Below are positions 1 to 12,113 of a stretch of 30,000 nucleotides of DNA, one piece after another. The notes beneath the pieces are model-generated. The model did no database searches. It was given only the letters and a program-made list of their open reading frames with translations, and was not told the DNA's origin. Location: positions 805,001 through 835,000 of the forward strand of contig JACVTC010000025.1 in NCBI GenBank assembly GCA_016946835.1. The letters run 5' to 3'. Each line of letters begins with the position of its first letter. Positions within the stretch are counted from its first letter, which is position 1. The translations under genes and the position numbers were made by a program. The DNA is from Neocallimastix lanati (nom. inval.). Its lineage: Eukaryota; Neocallimastigomycota; Neocallimastigomycetes; Neocallimastigales; Neocallimastigaceae.

Positions 1-503
1 ACTAGAAGAAATAATACTCAAGAATTGGAAATATATATGATTTAATATATATTTTTCATTCATCCACTTCTATTTTTATTTTATTTTTAATTTATTTATT
101 TATTTATTTATTTTTTAAAAAATACTTATATTTATATACAACCTTAATAATTAATATTAATATTTTAAAAATTTATAGTTATATCTATTTTATTATTATT
201 ATTAATATTAAAGGTTTTACAAGAAAAAAAAAATAAATAAATAAAAATAAAAATAGGTTAAACAAAAAAAAAAAAATCATATATTAATTTTTAAAGTTTA
301 TATTTTTTATAAATTGAGTTATTTAATCTATATATTATATCCCATAAATATAATAATAAAATAATATATTTTTATTTATTTTCTTTATTTTCATAATAAA
401 ATTTTCACTCCTTGAGTTTATTATTAAATATTATCTATCTCTTTATATATGATAAATATTAAATTGTTATGGGTATATTATTTATAATATTTTCATAATA
501 TTT

Positions 504-547
504 AAAGGATATAATTTATGATGAACTCGTTATAAATTATATCTTTT
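504..547. repeat. 16-bp stem-loop with 12-nt loop
   Basis: The arms 504-519 and 532-547 are reverse complements over 16 positions, with a single G:T pair (507 with 544). They flank the loop gatgaactcgtt. The arms are A+T-rich but include a G-C pair at 508/543. No gene boundary is visible next to it, so its role is unknown; it could be chance or a small mobile-element remnant. Confidence 0.5.
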
Positions 548-554
548 ATATATA

Positions 555-585
<31 letters not shown>

Positions 586-1078
586 CTATTTTCCTTTTTA
601 CTCAGGGAAATTGTCTTTATTAACTTTTGGAACAACATAAATAATTTTTTATTTTCTGATATTTAAAATTAAATATATAATTTTAATTATTTATTTAATT
701 AAATATATAAATATATATATTTGAAATTAATGGACATAAATATTTAAAAATATAAAAATAGAATTATATAATAATAATTTTTTAAGCTATTTAATAAATA
801 TTACTATAAAAACTATTTCATTCTTTTAATTTTTTTTTTTATAATTAAATTTGTAAAAAAAAAAAAAAAAAAAAAAGACATAATATCTGCTAATATGTCA
901 ATATATCAAATTATAAAAAATTTGGTTCTTTTTATTTTAAATCTTTTAAGAATTATTAAAAAATAATTTTATTATTATTAATTATATTTTTTTTTTAAAT
1001 AATATTATTTATTAAATATATTTATTTATTAAATATATTTATTTATTCATCTATTTATTTATTCATCTATCTATCTAT

Positions 1079-1125
<47 letters not shown>

Positions 1126-1345
1126 TTTTTTTAAAAAAAAAAAAACTATCATTTTATTGGTCACAGAATTATTGTAATTTTAATACATTTTATTTATTTT
1201 ATATTAAATAAACTTTATTATTAAATGAACAAGTAAAATAAAGTTAAGATAGAGAGAAAAGAAAAAAAAGAAAATTTTATTAAATAATAATAAAAAAATA
1301 AATAAATTTAAAAAAAAATTTTTTTTCTTAAATAAAAAAAAAAAA

Positions 1346-1394
<49 letters not shown>

Positions 1395-1833
1395 TAAACA
1401 TAAAGTTTTAAATTAATAAATAATATAATAAATAATAATTGAATATAAAGTAAATTATGTTATATTTAAAATTTATCATTATTCAATAATTATTTATTTA
1501 TTATTACCAAGCTATTTTTTTTTTTTTATAAAATATATATATATATAAATATTAATTTGAAATCATAAATGATTATTTTATTATTTATTTAAAGAATTCA
1601 AAATTGATTTTAGTTATACTTAAAAAACTTGAAAATTTAAGGGACTACATTTAACAATAAATATAACTGAAGGCTTTTCAATCATTAATCATAAATTATT
1701 ATTTATATAAAAAAAAAATAACTATTTAATAAATATTAAGAGTATAAAATAACAATATTATCGAGAATTGATTTCAATAATATATAATCAGTTACTTAAT
1801 ATATATATATATATTTAATATTCAATTAAGAAA

Positions 1834-1901
1834 TTAAACAAATAAACAAGCAAGCAAGAAAACGAATAAACGAACGAAAAACAAACAAACAAACAAACAA
1901 A

Positions 1902-1902
<1 letters not shown>
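1834..1902. repeat. Degenerate CAAA/CAAG tetranucleotide tract
   Basis: A run of 4-bp units of the type AAAC, AAGC and AACG is followed by a poly(A) tract of more than 30 bases. The mix of variants looks like an old tetranucleotide microsatellite. A purer AAAC run lies inside an intron at about 26988-27005. Confidence 0.6.
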
Positions 1903-1943
<41 letters not shown>

Positions 1944-2697
1944 AATATATATCATTATTTGATTACATACATTTTTTTATTATAAATTTTTAAAATTGAA
2001 ATTTTCAATATTTATAATAATTATAAATCATTTCATATCATCGATTAAATAATCTCTTTTTAATATAAATGTTTTATTTATATTATATTTAATAAATTAT
2101 TGTTGAATAAAATTTAACTTCAATTAAATTTCAATTTTAATTTATATTATATTTCAATTTCGAAAAGTAAAATTCATTTAAAATAGTATTCAAATAATGA
2201 TAAACTAAATATTATTATTATTATTATTTATTTTTTAATTTTTAGATTTTTTAATAATAATAACTTATAATAAAAATATAATTTTCAAATTTTATTATTT
2301 TTTTTTATTTAAAAAAAAAAAAATAATATCAATACAATTTAATTAATTTGAAACAGAAAAAGAATTAAAAAAATAATAATAATAATAATAAGATAAACGA
2401 AAAATAATAAATAAATAAATAAAAACGTATCTTTAATCAAATCCACATTCAAATTATTATTATTATTATCATTATTATTATTATTATATTTCTTTCTTTG
2501 TTTTTATTCAAGAAATAATAAAAAAAAGAAGTAATTAAATCGAAAAGTCAATATAAAAATTTCAAATTTTGCTATTTATAAAATATTTTATCGAGGTTAA
2601 AATATTTATAAAGGAACGAAATATATTAATATACATATATTCAATATTATTTTATTTTATTTTTTTTTTATTACTATTAAAGTTATAAAAACATTTC

Positions 2698-2698
2698 T

Positions 2699-2754
<56 letters not shown>
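2698..2754. repeat. (TAA)n trinucleotide microsatellite
   Basis: About 19 uninterrupted TAA units lie about 150 bp upstream of the start codon at 2904. This is probably upstream flank or 5' UTR of the next gene, not coding. Confidence 0.85.
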
Positions 2755-2755
<1 letters not shown>

Positions 2756-2903
2756 GTACAAATAAAAATTATAAAAACAAAGTAGAAAAAATAAATAAAA
2801 AAAAAAAAAGAAATTCAATTTCAACATTTTCCATTTGTTATTTTTTAATTTTTATATATATAGACTTATAATAAATAATAAAAATATTATATATAAAACT
2901 AAA

Positions 2904-5247
2904 ATGCTTGTCGTACCGTTACCAGTTCGAGTATTAATTAATTCTTTAGATTATATGATAGATACTTTCATGGTAGCTATCTATCTAAGTGAATGTTCAA
3001 TCTATACCTTATTTTTATTATTTGTAGGAAGCAGGGTAAATATTGATTGAAAACAATAAATACATTTTTAAAACGATTTAGAATTGCAATAATTCTTATA
3101 ATGATAATAATAATATAACAATGAATATACAATGAAAATCTAATCTATTTTTATATATTAATATAATAATAATTCATTATTTATATATATATATAATAGC
3201 TTTTTTCTAATAAATTAATTAGTAGGAATCCATTTGGTATAGCAGGGTTTGTTCTTTTTATTGATATGCTTGTCATAGGAAGACATATATTTAAAGATTA
3301 TAATGACTATTCTTTGGTAATAGATTTTTTCGGAAAAGGTAAATAATAGTCATAATAATGAATGTAAAAAAAAATTTTAAAAATAATATAATGATTAATG
3401 ATAATTGTTTAGACCAATATAATTATTGTTAATAAGATGTGATTATATATGACTATATATATATATTAACGATTTTTAAAATAATTTCAATACAATTATT
3501 TTTATTATTATTTTTATTTTTATTTTATTTTATTTTATTTTATTTTATTTTATATATTAAATGAACGAAATTAGGCAATGATTCTGTTTGGCATATATTA
3601 AATTTTGATTTTTGTATTTTAGTTTTTCAATTTTTGAAATTCTTTACCGTATATAATTATTCCAATTTAGCTGTTGCTACTCATATTCCAAGTACAGTAG
3701 CTAAAGTATTGGAAGAATTTGGTGAACCAGATTATGATCTACAATATATTTCAGTTTGTACCGATGATACAGATGATCTTTTAGATGAAAAGAATAAAAA
3801 AATATTTTTGGATGATAGTGTTGACGAAAAAGAAAGTAAGGTTAAAAATGAAGATGAAGATGAAGATGCTATTCTACCTATCTCAAGTCAATCTAAAATC
3901 AGACATAAAAATAATCATAAATCAAAATCTACATCGAAATCTACATCGAAATCTACATCGAAATCTACATCGAAATCTACATCGAAATCTACATCAAAAA
4001 CTTCATCAAAATCTAAATCTAAATCAAACAAAAATAGTAATAAGGAACGTTCATATCGTAAATATGAATCAAAAAGTATATTTAATAAACTCTTTAGGAA
4101 AAATAATCATGATGAAGATATTTCAGACAATGATGAAAATGCACTTCTTATTGAAAATGAAGATGATATTTCTAATGAGGAGGAAAGAGATGAAAAACAA
4201 GAATCATCCTTAGAAACATATAAAAATGAAAATGAAAATATAAATGAAAATAAATCTTTTGATAATAATAATAGTATATTATTATCTTCCTCATCCTCTT
4301 CTATTTCTAATTCACATAAACCTACTAATATTAATACCAATACCAATACTAATACCAATAATAATGAGGATGAAGTAAAAGAAGAAGAAAAAAATAATAA
4401 TGAAAATAATATGAATATGAATAAATTTATTCAAACTAACGACCCTGAAGAATCTAAAAAGCAAGATAAAGGTAAATCGCCAGAACCATCCTATACTTAT
4501 AAAAAGAATAAAGGTAAAGGTAAAGCTTTAGATGAATATAGACATGAGAAAGAAGGTATTGATAATTATGATAGTAATGATGAAGATAATGATATTTTCT
4601 ATGATGCTACAGAAAATAATATCTCCACTCCAATTTCACCTTCTACTAATCCTTCCCATACCACATCTATACGTGCTAATGATATTCCTCTTCTTCAACG
4701 TCGTCATCCATCAACAACTGGTATGGAATCATATGAAACCTTACCAAGTATTCCTTCCTCTTCTAGTTCTTCATTTCTCTTTGAACAATTACAACATCTC
4801 AATAATAATAGTAATAATAGCAATGACAACAACAACAATAGCAATAGCAATAACAACAACAACAATAATAATAATAACAATATTTCAAATATTGATGAAC
4901 GTTTACATACCACCGAAGGTAATGATAATGCACTTCTATATCTTGAATCATATTATCAATATTTACCAGTAATTAATATTAAAATAAAAGAAGCTTTTAA
5001 TCTTATGTTAGCCATTCGAAATTCTAATCGTAGAGATCGTGAACGTGTTGCAGCAGCAGCTGCTGCTGCTGCTGCCGCAGAACAACAAAAACAACAATCT
5101 GAAGATCAAACTAAAAATGAAGATACCAATAATAATAACAATAATAATAATAACAATAATAATAATAATAATAATAATGATAATAATAATACTATTCATT
5201 CACAAATTCAAAATTCTATTCGAAGATCATTATCCATACTTTCTTAA
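2904..5247 (+). CDS. DUF1746-like (Dsc4-like) membrane protein with long low-complexity tail
   Basis: Exons 2904-3035, 3200-3338 and 3575-5247 join in phase (intron phases 0 and 1) to encode 647 residues. Donors are GTAAAT; acceptors are ATAG and TTAG. The N-terminal part has hydrophobic segments at about residues 10-43, 57-75 and 96-114. Residues 83-91 read LVIDFFGKG, followed by a hydrophobic block. This resembles the fungal DUF1746 domain (aliphatic helices, an IDFxG-type signature, then a helix), known from Dsc4 of the Golgi Dsc ubiquitin ligase complex. The remainder is acidic and low-complexity: six STSK units (209-232), Asn-rich stretches (about 500-527 and 609-630) and ten alanines (583-592). 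An island of ordinary sequence at about 535-580 (YYQYLPVINIKIKEAF) sits between them. The ATG at 2904 was chosen because the frame upstream has no other ATG and the hydrophobic domain starts soon after. The family call is from memory of the consensus; exon structure is more certain than function. The exon 2 start at 3200 was preferred because later acceptors at 3223 and 3226 break the frame. Confidence 0.6.
3928..3999 (+). repeat. Six tandem 12-bp units encoding STSK
   Basis: The unit tctacatcgaaa is repeated five times exactly and a sixth time with one change (tctacatcaaaa). Each unit encodes Ser-Thr-Ser-Lys in the frame of the surrounding gene, and the copies are followed by further Ser/Lys-rich codons. 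The near-identity at DNA level points to recent slippage or unequal exchange. Confidence 0.95.
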
Positions 5248-5607
5248 GTTTTATAAAAAAAAAAATAAAAAAAAAAAAAATTGAAAGATTAATAAATAAA
5301 TAAATAAATATAATATAATATAATATAATATAATATAATAAATAAATAAAATTAAATAAAATAAACTAAAAAATAAATAAATAAAATAAATAAAATAAAA
5401 TAAAATAAATAATTAAATAAAAAATTAAATAAATAATTAAATATGATAAAATAAATAATAAATAAAATTAGTGGTGTGTTTCGTCTTTTTTTTTTTTTTT
5501 TTTTTTTTTTTTATTTTTTAACCTCAATTATTGTGAACTTTAAACTTTATTTATTTATTCATATATTAATTACATAAATATATATATGTATATATATTTT
5601 TTTTAAA

Positions 5608-5638
<31 letters not shown>

Positions 5639-6885
5639 TATAAAAAAAAAAAAACTATCACTAATTATTAATATTCCTATTTTTCACTATCAATACCATT
5701 AAAAAAAAAAAAATAAAATAAAATAAAAAATAAATAGTAGAATATGGAACATAAAGTTCATATTGAATAAAATGAAATGAAATGAAATGAAATTAAGAAA
5801 TAAAATATAAAATAAATAAATAATAATTAATTAAAAATTGTGACAAAAAAAAAATAATAAAATAAAATAAAAATAAAATAAAAATAATAAAAATTTTATT
5901 TATTCAATTTTTGCAATTCTTTTTATTAATAAAAAATTTTTTGTTCTACAATTATTATTACATTTAACATGATTATGATTATTACTATTAAAATGGATGA
6001 AATGTTTTTTATTTTTTTTTTATTTTTTTTTTTATTTTTTTTTTTTTTTAATTTTTTTTTTTTCTTTATTATTTATTAGTAATATTATTTAGTACTCTAA
6101 ATTTTAATCAATAGATTAAGTATTAATACATGATTTCTTCGTTTTCGCTTTTATTAGGTTTTACGATAGCTATATTATTTGATTTTTTTTTTTTTTTTTT
6201 TTTTTTTTCATTATTATTATTATTATTTAGTTGAGTCGATCGCACTGTTTAGTTAGTTTATCAATTTACCCGTTTTTCATTTTAAATATATATATAAATA
6301 AATATATATATCTTTTTTTGTTTGTTTTTGTTTTGTTTTGTTTTTATTCTGTTTCGTCTTGCTTCCTTTTTTTTTTTTTTTTTTTTTTTTTATTTATTTA
6401 TTTTCTTTTTTATTATTATTAGTAGTAGTATTTTTTTTTTAAAAAAAAAAAAATAAAAATATATTTATTCAATGAAATTTATAAAGTATATTATTTCAAC
6501 TAAAAAAAAATTATAATTTTAAAAAAAAAATAAAATAATAAAAAAATAAAAAATTAAAAAAAAAAAAAAAAATAAGAAGCAATTTTAAACTTTTAATATT
6601 GGATGATTTTCTCATTTTACATTTTCTTTTTTCATTTTTAAAAATTAATTGTTATACTTAAATTTTTTTTCTCTTTTCTACTATATTATTATTTAATTCA
6701 AAACTTCAAATTATTTTCTCTTTTTTATTATTTAATATACTATATATATATAAAAATAAAAATAAAAAAAAAATAAAAAATAAAAAATAAAAAAAAAAAA
6801 AAAATACTATTAATTTTCCTTCTATGAAAATAAAAAAATTTAATAAAATTAAAATTATATTATAAAAAATAAACTATAAATTTTC

Positions 6886-6934
<49 letters not shown>

Positions 6935-7379
6935 ATCTTTCTTTTCTTTCATTCTTATTATGTTTTTTATATCAAGTTTTACTTTAAATATTATTTTGAA
7001 CTATTTTTCTTTTTTTTTTTTTAAAGGTATACTATTAAAATTAAGAAAGTTAATAACTCATTTATAAAAGTCGAAAAGTTCAATTAAATAATAAAATTAC
7101 TTTTATATTAAATTTTATTATTCAATAAACTTATTATTATTTATATTATTTATATTAGAATTATTGAATAAATCGATTATACAATTTGACATTTTTAAGA
7201 TTTTTTAAGATTAAAATTTATCCTTTTTTTTTTTTTGGTGTTAATAATTTTTTTTTTTTTTTGTTTTTTTGTTTTTTGTTTCTAATTACAATTATTATTG
7301 TTTAATTTTATCATTTTAATGATCTTCATATTATTAGAGGAGGAATTAAATTTTCAAACGTATATATAAAGGATTAATT
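5248..7379. other. Intergenic region between convergent genes
   Basis: No exon could be supported between the two convergent stop codons. The region holds TAAA/ATAAT repeats after the stop at 5247, several long T tracts (about 5487-5512, 6185-6209, 6368-6390, 6908-6934), mirrored A tracts, and one copy of a dispersed ~50-bp motif at about 5730-5779. A slightly less A+T-rich patch at about 6120-6260 (containing ttgagtcgatcgcactg) has no open frame of note. Confidence 0.65.
5730..5779 (+). repeat. Diverged copy of the 51-bp dispersed motif
   Basis: The core aaatagtagaatat, followed by ataaagttca and attgaataaaat, matches in the same order the 51-bp motif at 11200-11250, with several substitutions in the middle. 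It lies outside any gene I can support. Confidence 0.6.
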
Positions 7380-8452
7380 TTAATTAAGATCATTATTATT
7401 ACTACTATTATCTTTATCAGTATTCTTATCATTATTATTCTTATTGTTGTCATTATTATTATCATTTGTATTGTTGTCAGTATTATCATTAAAGATTAAC
7501 TGTGGTGTAGTACAAGGTTGAAAATATTGATTGTCTCTGGATGAATTAGAATTTGATAAACCTCGTGATCTTTGTTGTTTCTGTTTCTTTTTTAATTTTC
7601 TTTTAAGTTTTAATAAATCATTGTATTTAATTAAACATTGATAAGGAACAACACCCATTTCACCAGTGCTTATTGAAATAGCCATACACCATCCATCTTC
7701 ATATATTTCCCTAATTTATGTTTTATATAAAAAAAGTTAAAATATTTAATTATTTTATAATTTATAAAATAATAATTTATATATAAATAATAAAAATTTA
7801 ATTCTCGTAAAAGAGTCTATTATTTATTTTTATAAATAAAATAATACCACTTATTATTGTAAACTTAATAACTTACTTGACAGTTAATATTTGTTTTCTT
7901 TTAATTGGTAATTCATCAACACTTTTTGGAACAAACTCTCTCCTTACAACATAGGTACTTTCATTTGGAACTAATATAATGCCAAAACATTAATTAAATT
8001 CAAATATTAAATTAAATTTCATCCTTTAAAAATATAATAATATTAATCAATAATATATTAAAATTTATTTAATAAAACATTAAAACATACCAAAATCTGA
8101 AGGTATATATTGAGTTTCATTTATATTTATAATACTACTATTTGGGTTACTTATTTGATTATTATAAGTATCAGCTTTACTATTATTATTACTTGATCTT
8201 GGTGAAGGGAACGGTGTATCCGATTTTATTCCCTTAGTTACTTCTTCCGGTAATGTCATTTTTCTTCCATGAGTAGCAACCCAATAACTACAGTACCCAA
8301 CCTATCATTATTATAAAAAAATAAAATATAAACAATATAAATATAAATATAAATATTACAATTTAAAAAAAATATATATATATAAACAAACAAACACTTA
8401 CAATTACCAATAGAGGAATTAAAAACACTAATACCATTAATGCGTTTCCCAT
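7380..8452 (-). CDS. Single-pass membrane protein with SH3 domain
   Basis: Reading the minus strand, exons 8452-8402, 8301-8091, 7970-7877 and 7710-7380 join with phases 0, 1 and 2 to give 228 residues. Donors are GTAAGT, GTATGT and GTAAGT; all acceptors are TAG. The ATG at 8452 starts MGNALMVLVFLIPLLVI, which continues into VGYCSYWVA: a membrane anchor or signal-anchor (about residues 4-25) ending in basic THGRK. Residues 26-93 are a polar Ser/Asn-rich linker. An SH3 fold follows at 94-146: YVVRREF (ALYDF-like position), a DELPIKRKQILTV strand (RT-loop to beta-b), the EDGWCMA tryptophan motif and TGEMGVVPYQCL (TGxxGxxP motif). The tail is Lys/Gln-rich (about 147-170), then Asn/Asp-rich to the end. 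The membrane-then-SH3 order recalls yeast Fus1-type cortical proteins, but orthology is not shown. SH3 domains bind proline-rich ligands, so a cytosolic C-terminus is expected. Only the last exon carries a long open frame, so the gene is easily missed without splicing. Confidence 0.82.
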
Positions 8453-9808
8453 CTTGTTTTTTTTTTTTTTTTTTTTTTTTTGTTTAAATTATTTAAAAAA
8501 TAGTATTAAATATTTTATTTAATTTGATTATTAAATTGGTATCCTTTTATTTGAAAAAAAATAACAGTGAAAATGAATATATTATCTATTGTTGTTCTCA
8601 ATGAAAATAATATTAATTAGATCCTATAAAAATTTCTTCTTATAAATTGTGTTCATGTATTTACAATGATTTAGAACTTTTGTATAAAATCTTCTTTATA
8701 TATTAAAAAATATAATTTTTAATATACAATTATTAATTTTTATTTTGTATTAAAATGATTAAAAAAGAAAAAGTAATTATCCTTAAAACAAAAAAATAAT
8801 TCTATCTATATTTATTTAACAGTATTTACAAGTATGTTCAAAATTTTTGAAAAAAAAAAAAAAAAAAAAAAAAGAAAAAAAAAATAAAATTTAATGATTT
8901 GTATATTTTAATATATCAAGAAAAAAAATAACTCCTTAATTTTAAATTTTTAAAAAATTTTCTTATTAAAATTTATGAACTATTGATTATTATATATAAA
9001 AAATTTATATAAGAATTATTAAAATAAAATTTAATAATAAATACAACATTAATATATATATATTAACAATAATATAATAAATTTATAAAAATAAAAAAAA
9101 TATATATTAATTAGTATTATTAATTTTATATCTATATTTTTAAATTATATTATATTTTACTTTTTACCTTTATATTTAAATATTTTAACATTAAAAATAT
9201 TTATAATATATATATAAATAGTTATTTATTTATAATATATATTTATTTCGTTTATATGAAAAGAAAAAAATGAAACAAAATTATTATTATTTTAAATTCC
9301 TTTTTTTCTATTTCTTTTTGTTTAGTATCTTTTTTTTTTAGTTTATTATTAAATAATTAATACTGATTATTAATATATTTTAATATAATATTTACTAAAG
9401 ATTTAAAGCATTTTTTTTCTCTCTCTCTTATTTTTTCTTTATATCGTAAAGTTATTTAATAAAATAAAAAAGAAATTTTTTCGAAAAGAAGAAATACTGC
9501 TGTTGTTATTATTAAACAATTAAATAAGCATTCAAATAGTAAATAAGAAGTGTTGACTTTTCATTTAACTATTTATTTACTATAAACTCATTTGTATTGT
9601 TTAACTCTTAGTATAACAGGCATAAAAATAAAAGAAATTTATTTCTTTCTTTTATTATTATTGCAATATAATAATAATTTTATTTTATTTAATTTTAAAT
9701 TATTTTTAGTTTGAAAAGAAAAAAGAAAAAAAATTTATAAAAAGAAATAATTGATATTTTTATTTTTTTAATTATATATTATATATTATTATTTATATAT
9801 TATAATAT

Positions 9809-10008
9809 TATTTATTATTTATTATTTATTATTTATTATTTATTATTTATTATTTATTATTTATTATTTATTATTTATTATTATTTATTATTTATTATTT
9901 ATTATTTATTATTTATTATTTATTATTTATTATTTATTATTTATTATTTATTATTTATTATTTATTATTTATTATTTATTTATTATTTACTATTTATTAT
10001 TTATTATT
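9809..10008. repeat. 7-bp tandem array (TTATTAT type)
   Basis: About 28 units of a 7-bp motif (ttattta in one register) run with few interruptions. Occasional units lose or gain bases (for example about 9880, 9978 and 9986). Open frames here are artefacts of the repeat, because 7-bp units cycle through all three frames. Confidence 0.9.
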
Positions 10009-10540
10009 TTTGTACATTTACTATAATTATTATGTAATAATCTAAACTTTTTGCTAATTTTATTAATTATATAGTTTTGAATATAAAATTGTTCAGTATT
10101 TTGAGAAAGTTTTAATATTAAATAAAATTAATAATTAATTACTTTTTAATAAAAAAAATAATTAAAATACACAATTCTTATTGGTTATTAGTTAAATAAA
10201 TAATTAATACTTTTTAATTAACTTTTTTTTTAATATATAAAAATAAAAAAGTTAATATTCACACTATATATATTAATTTGTATATAATATTATATATTAA
10301 TATATTTAATAATATATTAATATATATTAATAGTAAAAGTTTGTTTTTATTTATTTATAATTAATATTTTTATATATATTAAATTTGTTTTAAATTCTTT
10401 TTATAAAAAAAACATTTTAAATATCCTAAAATGAAAATATTAAAAATAATAAAGCAGATTATATTTGTTCTATTTATTTAATATATTCAATCATCAATCA
10501 TAATTACTGTATTTAGTATAATCATTTATTCATTTTAATT

Positions 10541-10692
10541 ATGTATTATTATTTATTATTTATTATTTATTATTTATTATTTAATTATTTATTATTAATT
10601 ATTCAATTATTTATTATTCAATTATTTATTTATTTATTATTTATTATTTATTATTTATTATTTATTATTTATTATTTATTATTTATTTATTA
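10541..10692. repeat. Second 7-bp tandem array, interrupted
   Basis: The same heptamer family as at 9.8-10.0 kb is broken near 10580-10640 by taattattta and caattattta variants. The 61-codon open frame over it encodes only Tyr/Leu/Ile/Phe and is a repeat artefact. Confidence 0.88.
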
Positions 10693-11199
10693 TCATATAC
10701 TTTTTTTTATGATAAAATTATATTAATATTTATAATTAATAATATGAAGATATTATATAATTAATAAACTTTAACATTTCATGATTACATTTTATGATTA
10801 ATGTTACAGTTGATTATCTAATACCTTCTATTTAGCCTTTATTATCTATTATTAGTACCTTCATTAGTTATATCTATTATTATTAGTATTATTATATAAT
10901 TACTTAATTATATAATTGATTAATTAATCATTTATTTATTTCTTCATTTTTAATGCTATGAATGTATTTATTAAATATGGAATATAAATTAATAAATATT
11001 GTTATTCAAAAGATTTTCAGTGATGGATTCATATCTACCAAATGATTAGATTATAAGATTACTGGAATAAGTTAGACTACGTAATATTTAATTTACTATT
11101 AATATACTATTTTATATTAAAAAAAAAAAAAAAAGAAAACAAAGTTTAACATTTTTGTTAATTTATATGATTCAAAAAATAAAATAAAATAAAATAAAT

Positions 11200-11250
11200 A
11201 GTAAATAGTAGAATATTAAATATAAAGTACAGATTGAATAAAATAAAATA
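11200..11250 (+). repeat. 51-bp dispersed motif, left inverted copy
   Basis: This is the reference copy of the motif. It runs agtaaatagtagaatatt, then aaatataaagtacagatt, then gaataaaataaaata. It is flanked on the left by aaaat pentamers. Confidence 0.9.
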
Positions 11251-12113
11251 TATATTTTTTAGATATAATTATTATCATCTTTTTATTTCTATATTTCTTT
11301 CTTTTTTTTTTTTTTTTTTTTTTTTTTTTATTATTATTATTATTATTCTATTTTATTTATTCAATTTAAAAATGGTTGATAATGAATTGTTAAAATATAA
11401 ATTTATTTATTACTTTTATTTTAAGGAAACAATTTTGCTTTTAAAAAAAAATTTTCTTTAACCCATTTTTCATTAAAATTATATTAAGCAGCATTACAAA
11501 AAAATAGAAACAAAATAAGAAATAAAAATAGAAAAAAAATAAAAATTAAATAAATAGATTAATTAATACTAAAATAATTTAGTATAAATATTAAAACATA
11601 ACAGTATTATTGCCTCTATGGATTTTTTTTTTTTTTTTTTTTATTTAAAGGCTTATTGTTTGGAATAAAAGTTTAATAAATAGAAAAAGGATAAGATATT
11701 ATTATTAAATATTATAGTTTATATCTAATAAATTTTTAAAATTGCTTTTGTTTAACTGTGTGTCATAAAACAATCTTCCTATCTCCAACTTATAAATATT
11801 AATGATTCTACTAGAATTAGAATGTTTTTATTTTAATGGTTGCAATGCACTTTAGCTTTCTATCTTTTTTTATATCAGGAGGATTGCTTTATTATTAAAT
11901 TTATTATTTAAAAGCTTTTTTTTTGTCATAACAAAAATTATTCATTCATGGTTTAAATTGATGTTTAAATTTATATCAGTTTCATATATATAGTAAAACA
12001 TAACAAAACAAAACAATACTAATAAAAGAATAGTTTATAATAATATATATTAATATTATATATTAAATATTATATAGTATATAGTATATTTTATATATTT
12101 TATTATATTATTT

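Larger units (their letters stand above)
1..2903. other. Repeat-rich intergenic region
   Basis: No gene is supported here. The stretch is nearly all A+T, with poly(A)/poly(T) runs (for example near 565-585, 855-876 and 1903-1937), TTTA tetramers (1016-1127), TAA/AAT trinucleotides (about 1350-1392 and 2698-2754) and a CAAA/CAAG/CGAA tract (about 1834-1902). Two frames are open from the window edge (stops at 43-45 and 38-40), so the first 40 or so bases could be the end of a CDS running in from the left. There is too little to decide. A stem-loop at 504-547 is listed separately. Confidence 0.7.
8453..11199. other. Gene-poor A+T-rich region
   Basis: No coding exon is supported. It contains homopolymer tracts (T tract about 8457-8480, A tract about 8851-8873), two heptamer arrays (listed separately) and unstructured A+T-rich DNA. 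The T tract directly upstream of the ATG at 8452 may be part of the promoter or leader of the minus-strand SH3 gene. A slightly more complex patch at about 10990-11090 shows no long frame. Confidence 0.6.

Noticed and set aside
1204-1401. Minus-strand Leu/Phe frame at 1.2-1.4 kb
   Set aside because: It is a translation of a TAA microsatellite and A tracts.
3223-3226. Alternative acceptors for exon 2 of the first gene (after the branch-like ctaataa)
   Set aside because: Both would place the exon out of phase with exon 1 and give a stop within about 15 codons. The acceptor ending at 3199 keeps the frame.
4107-5199. Minus-strand and shifted plus-strand open frames across the DUF1746-like gene
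   Set aside because: They consist of Leu/Ser/Ile runs produced by reading the Asn-, Ser- and Ala-coding repeats in other frames. The 537-codon plus frame has the mixed, acidic composition of a real protein.
6231-6422. 63-codon open frame on the plus strand
   Set aside because: It starts at a non-ATG codon and is mostly Phe/Tyr codons from T tracts; no splice partners.
11234-11461. 75-codon plus frame inside the inverted-repeat segment
   Set aside because: It crosses a T tract and ATT repeats; the short less repetitive end (MVDNELLKYKF) is too small to support a gene.
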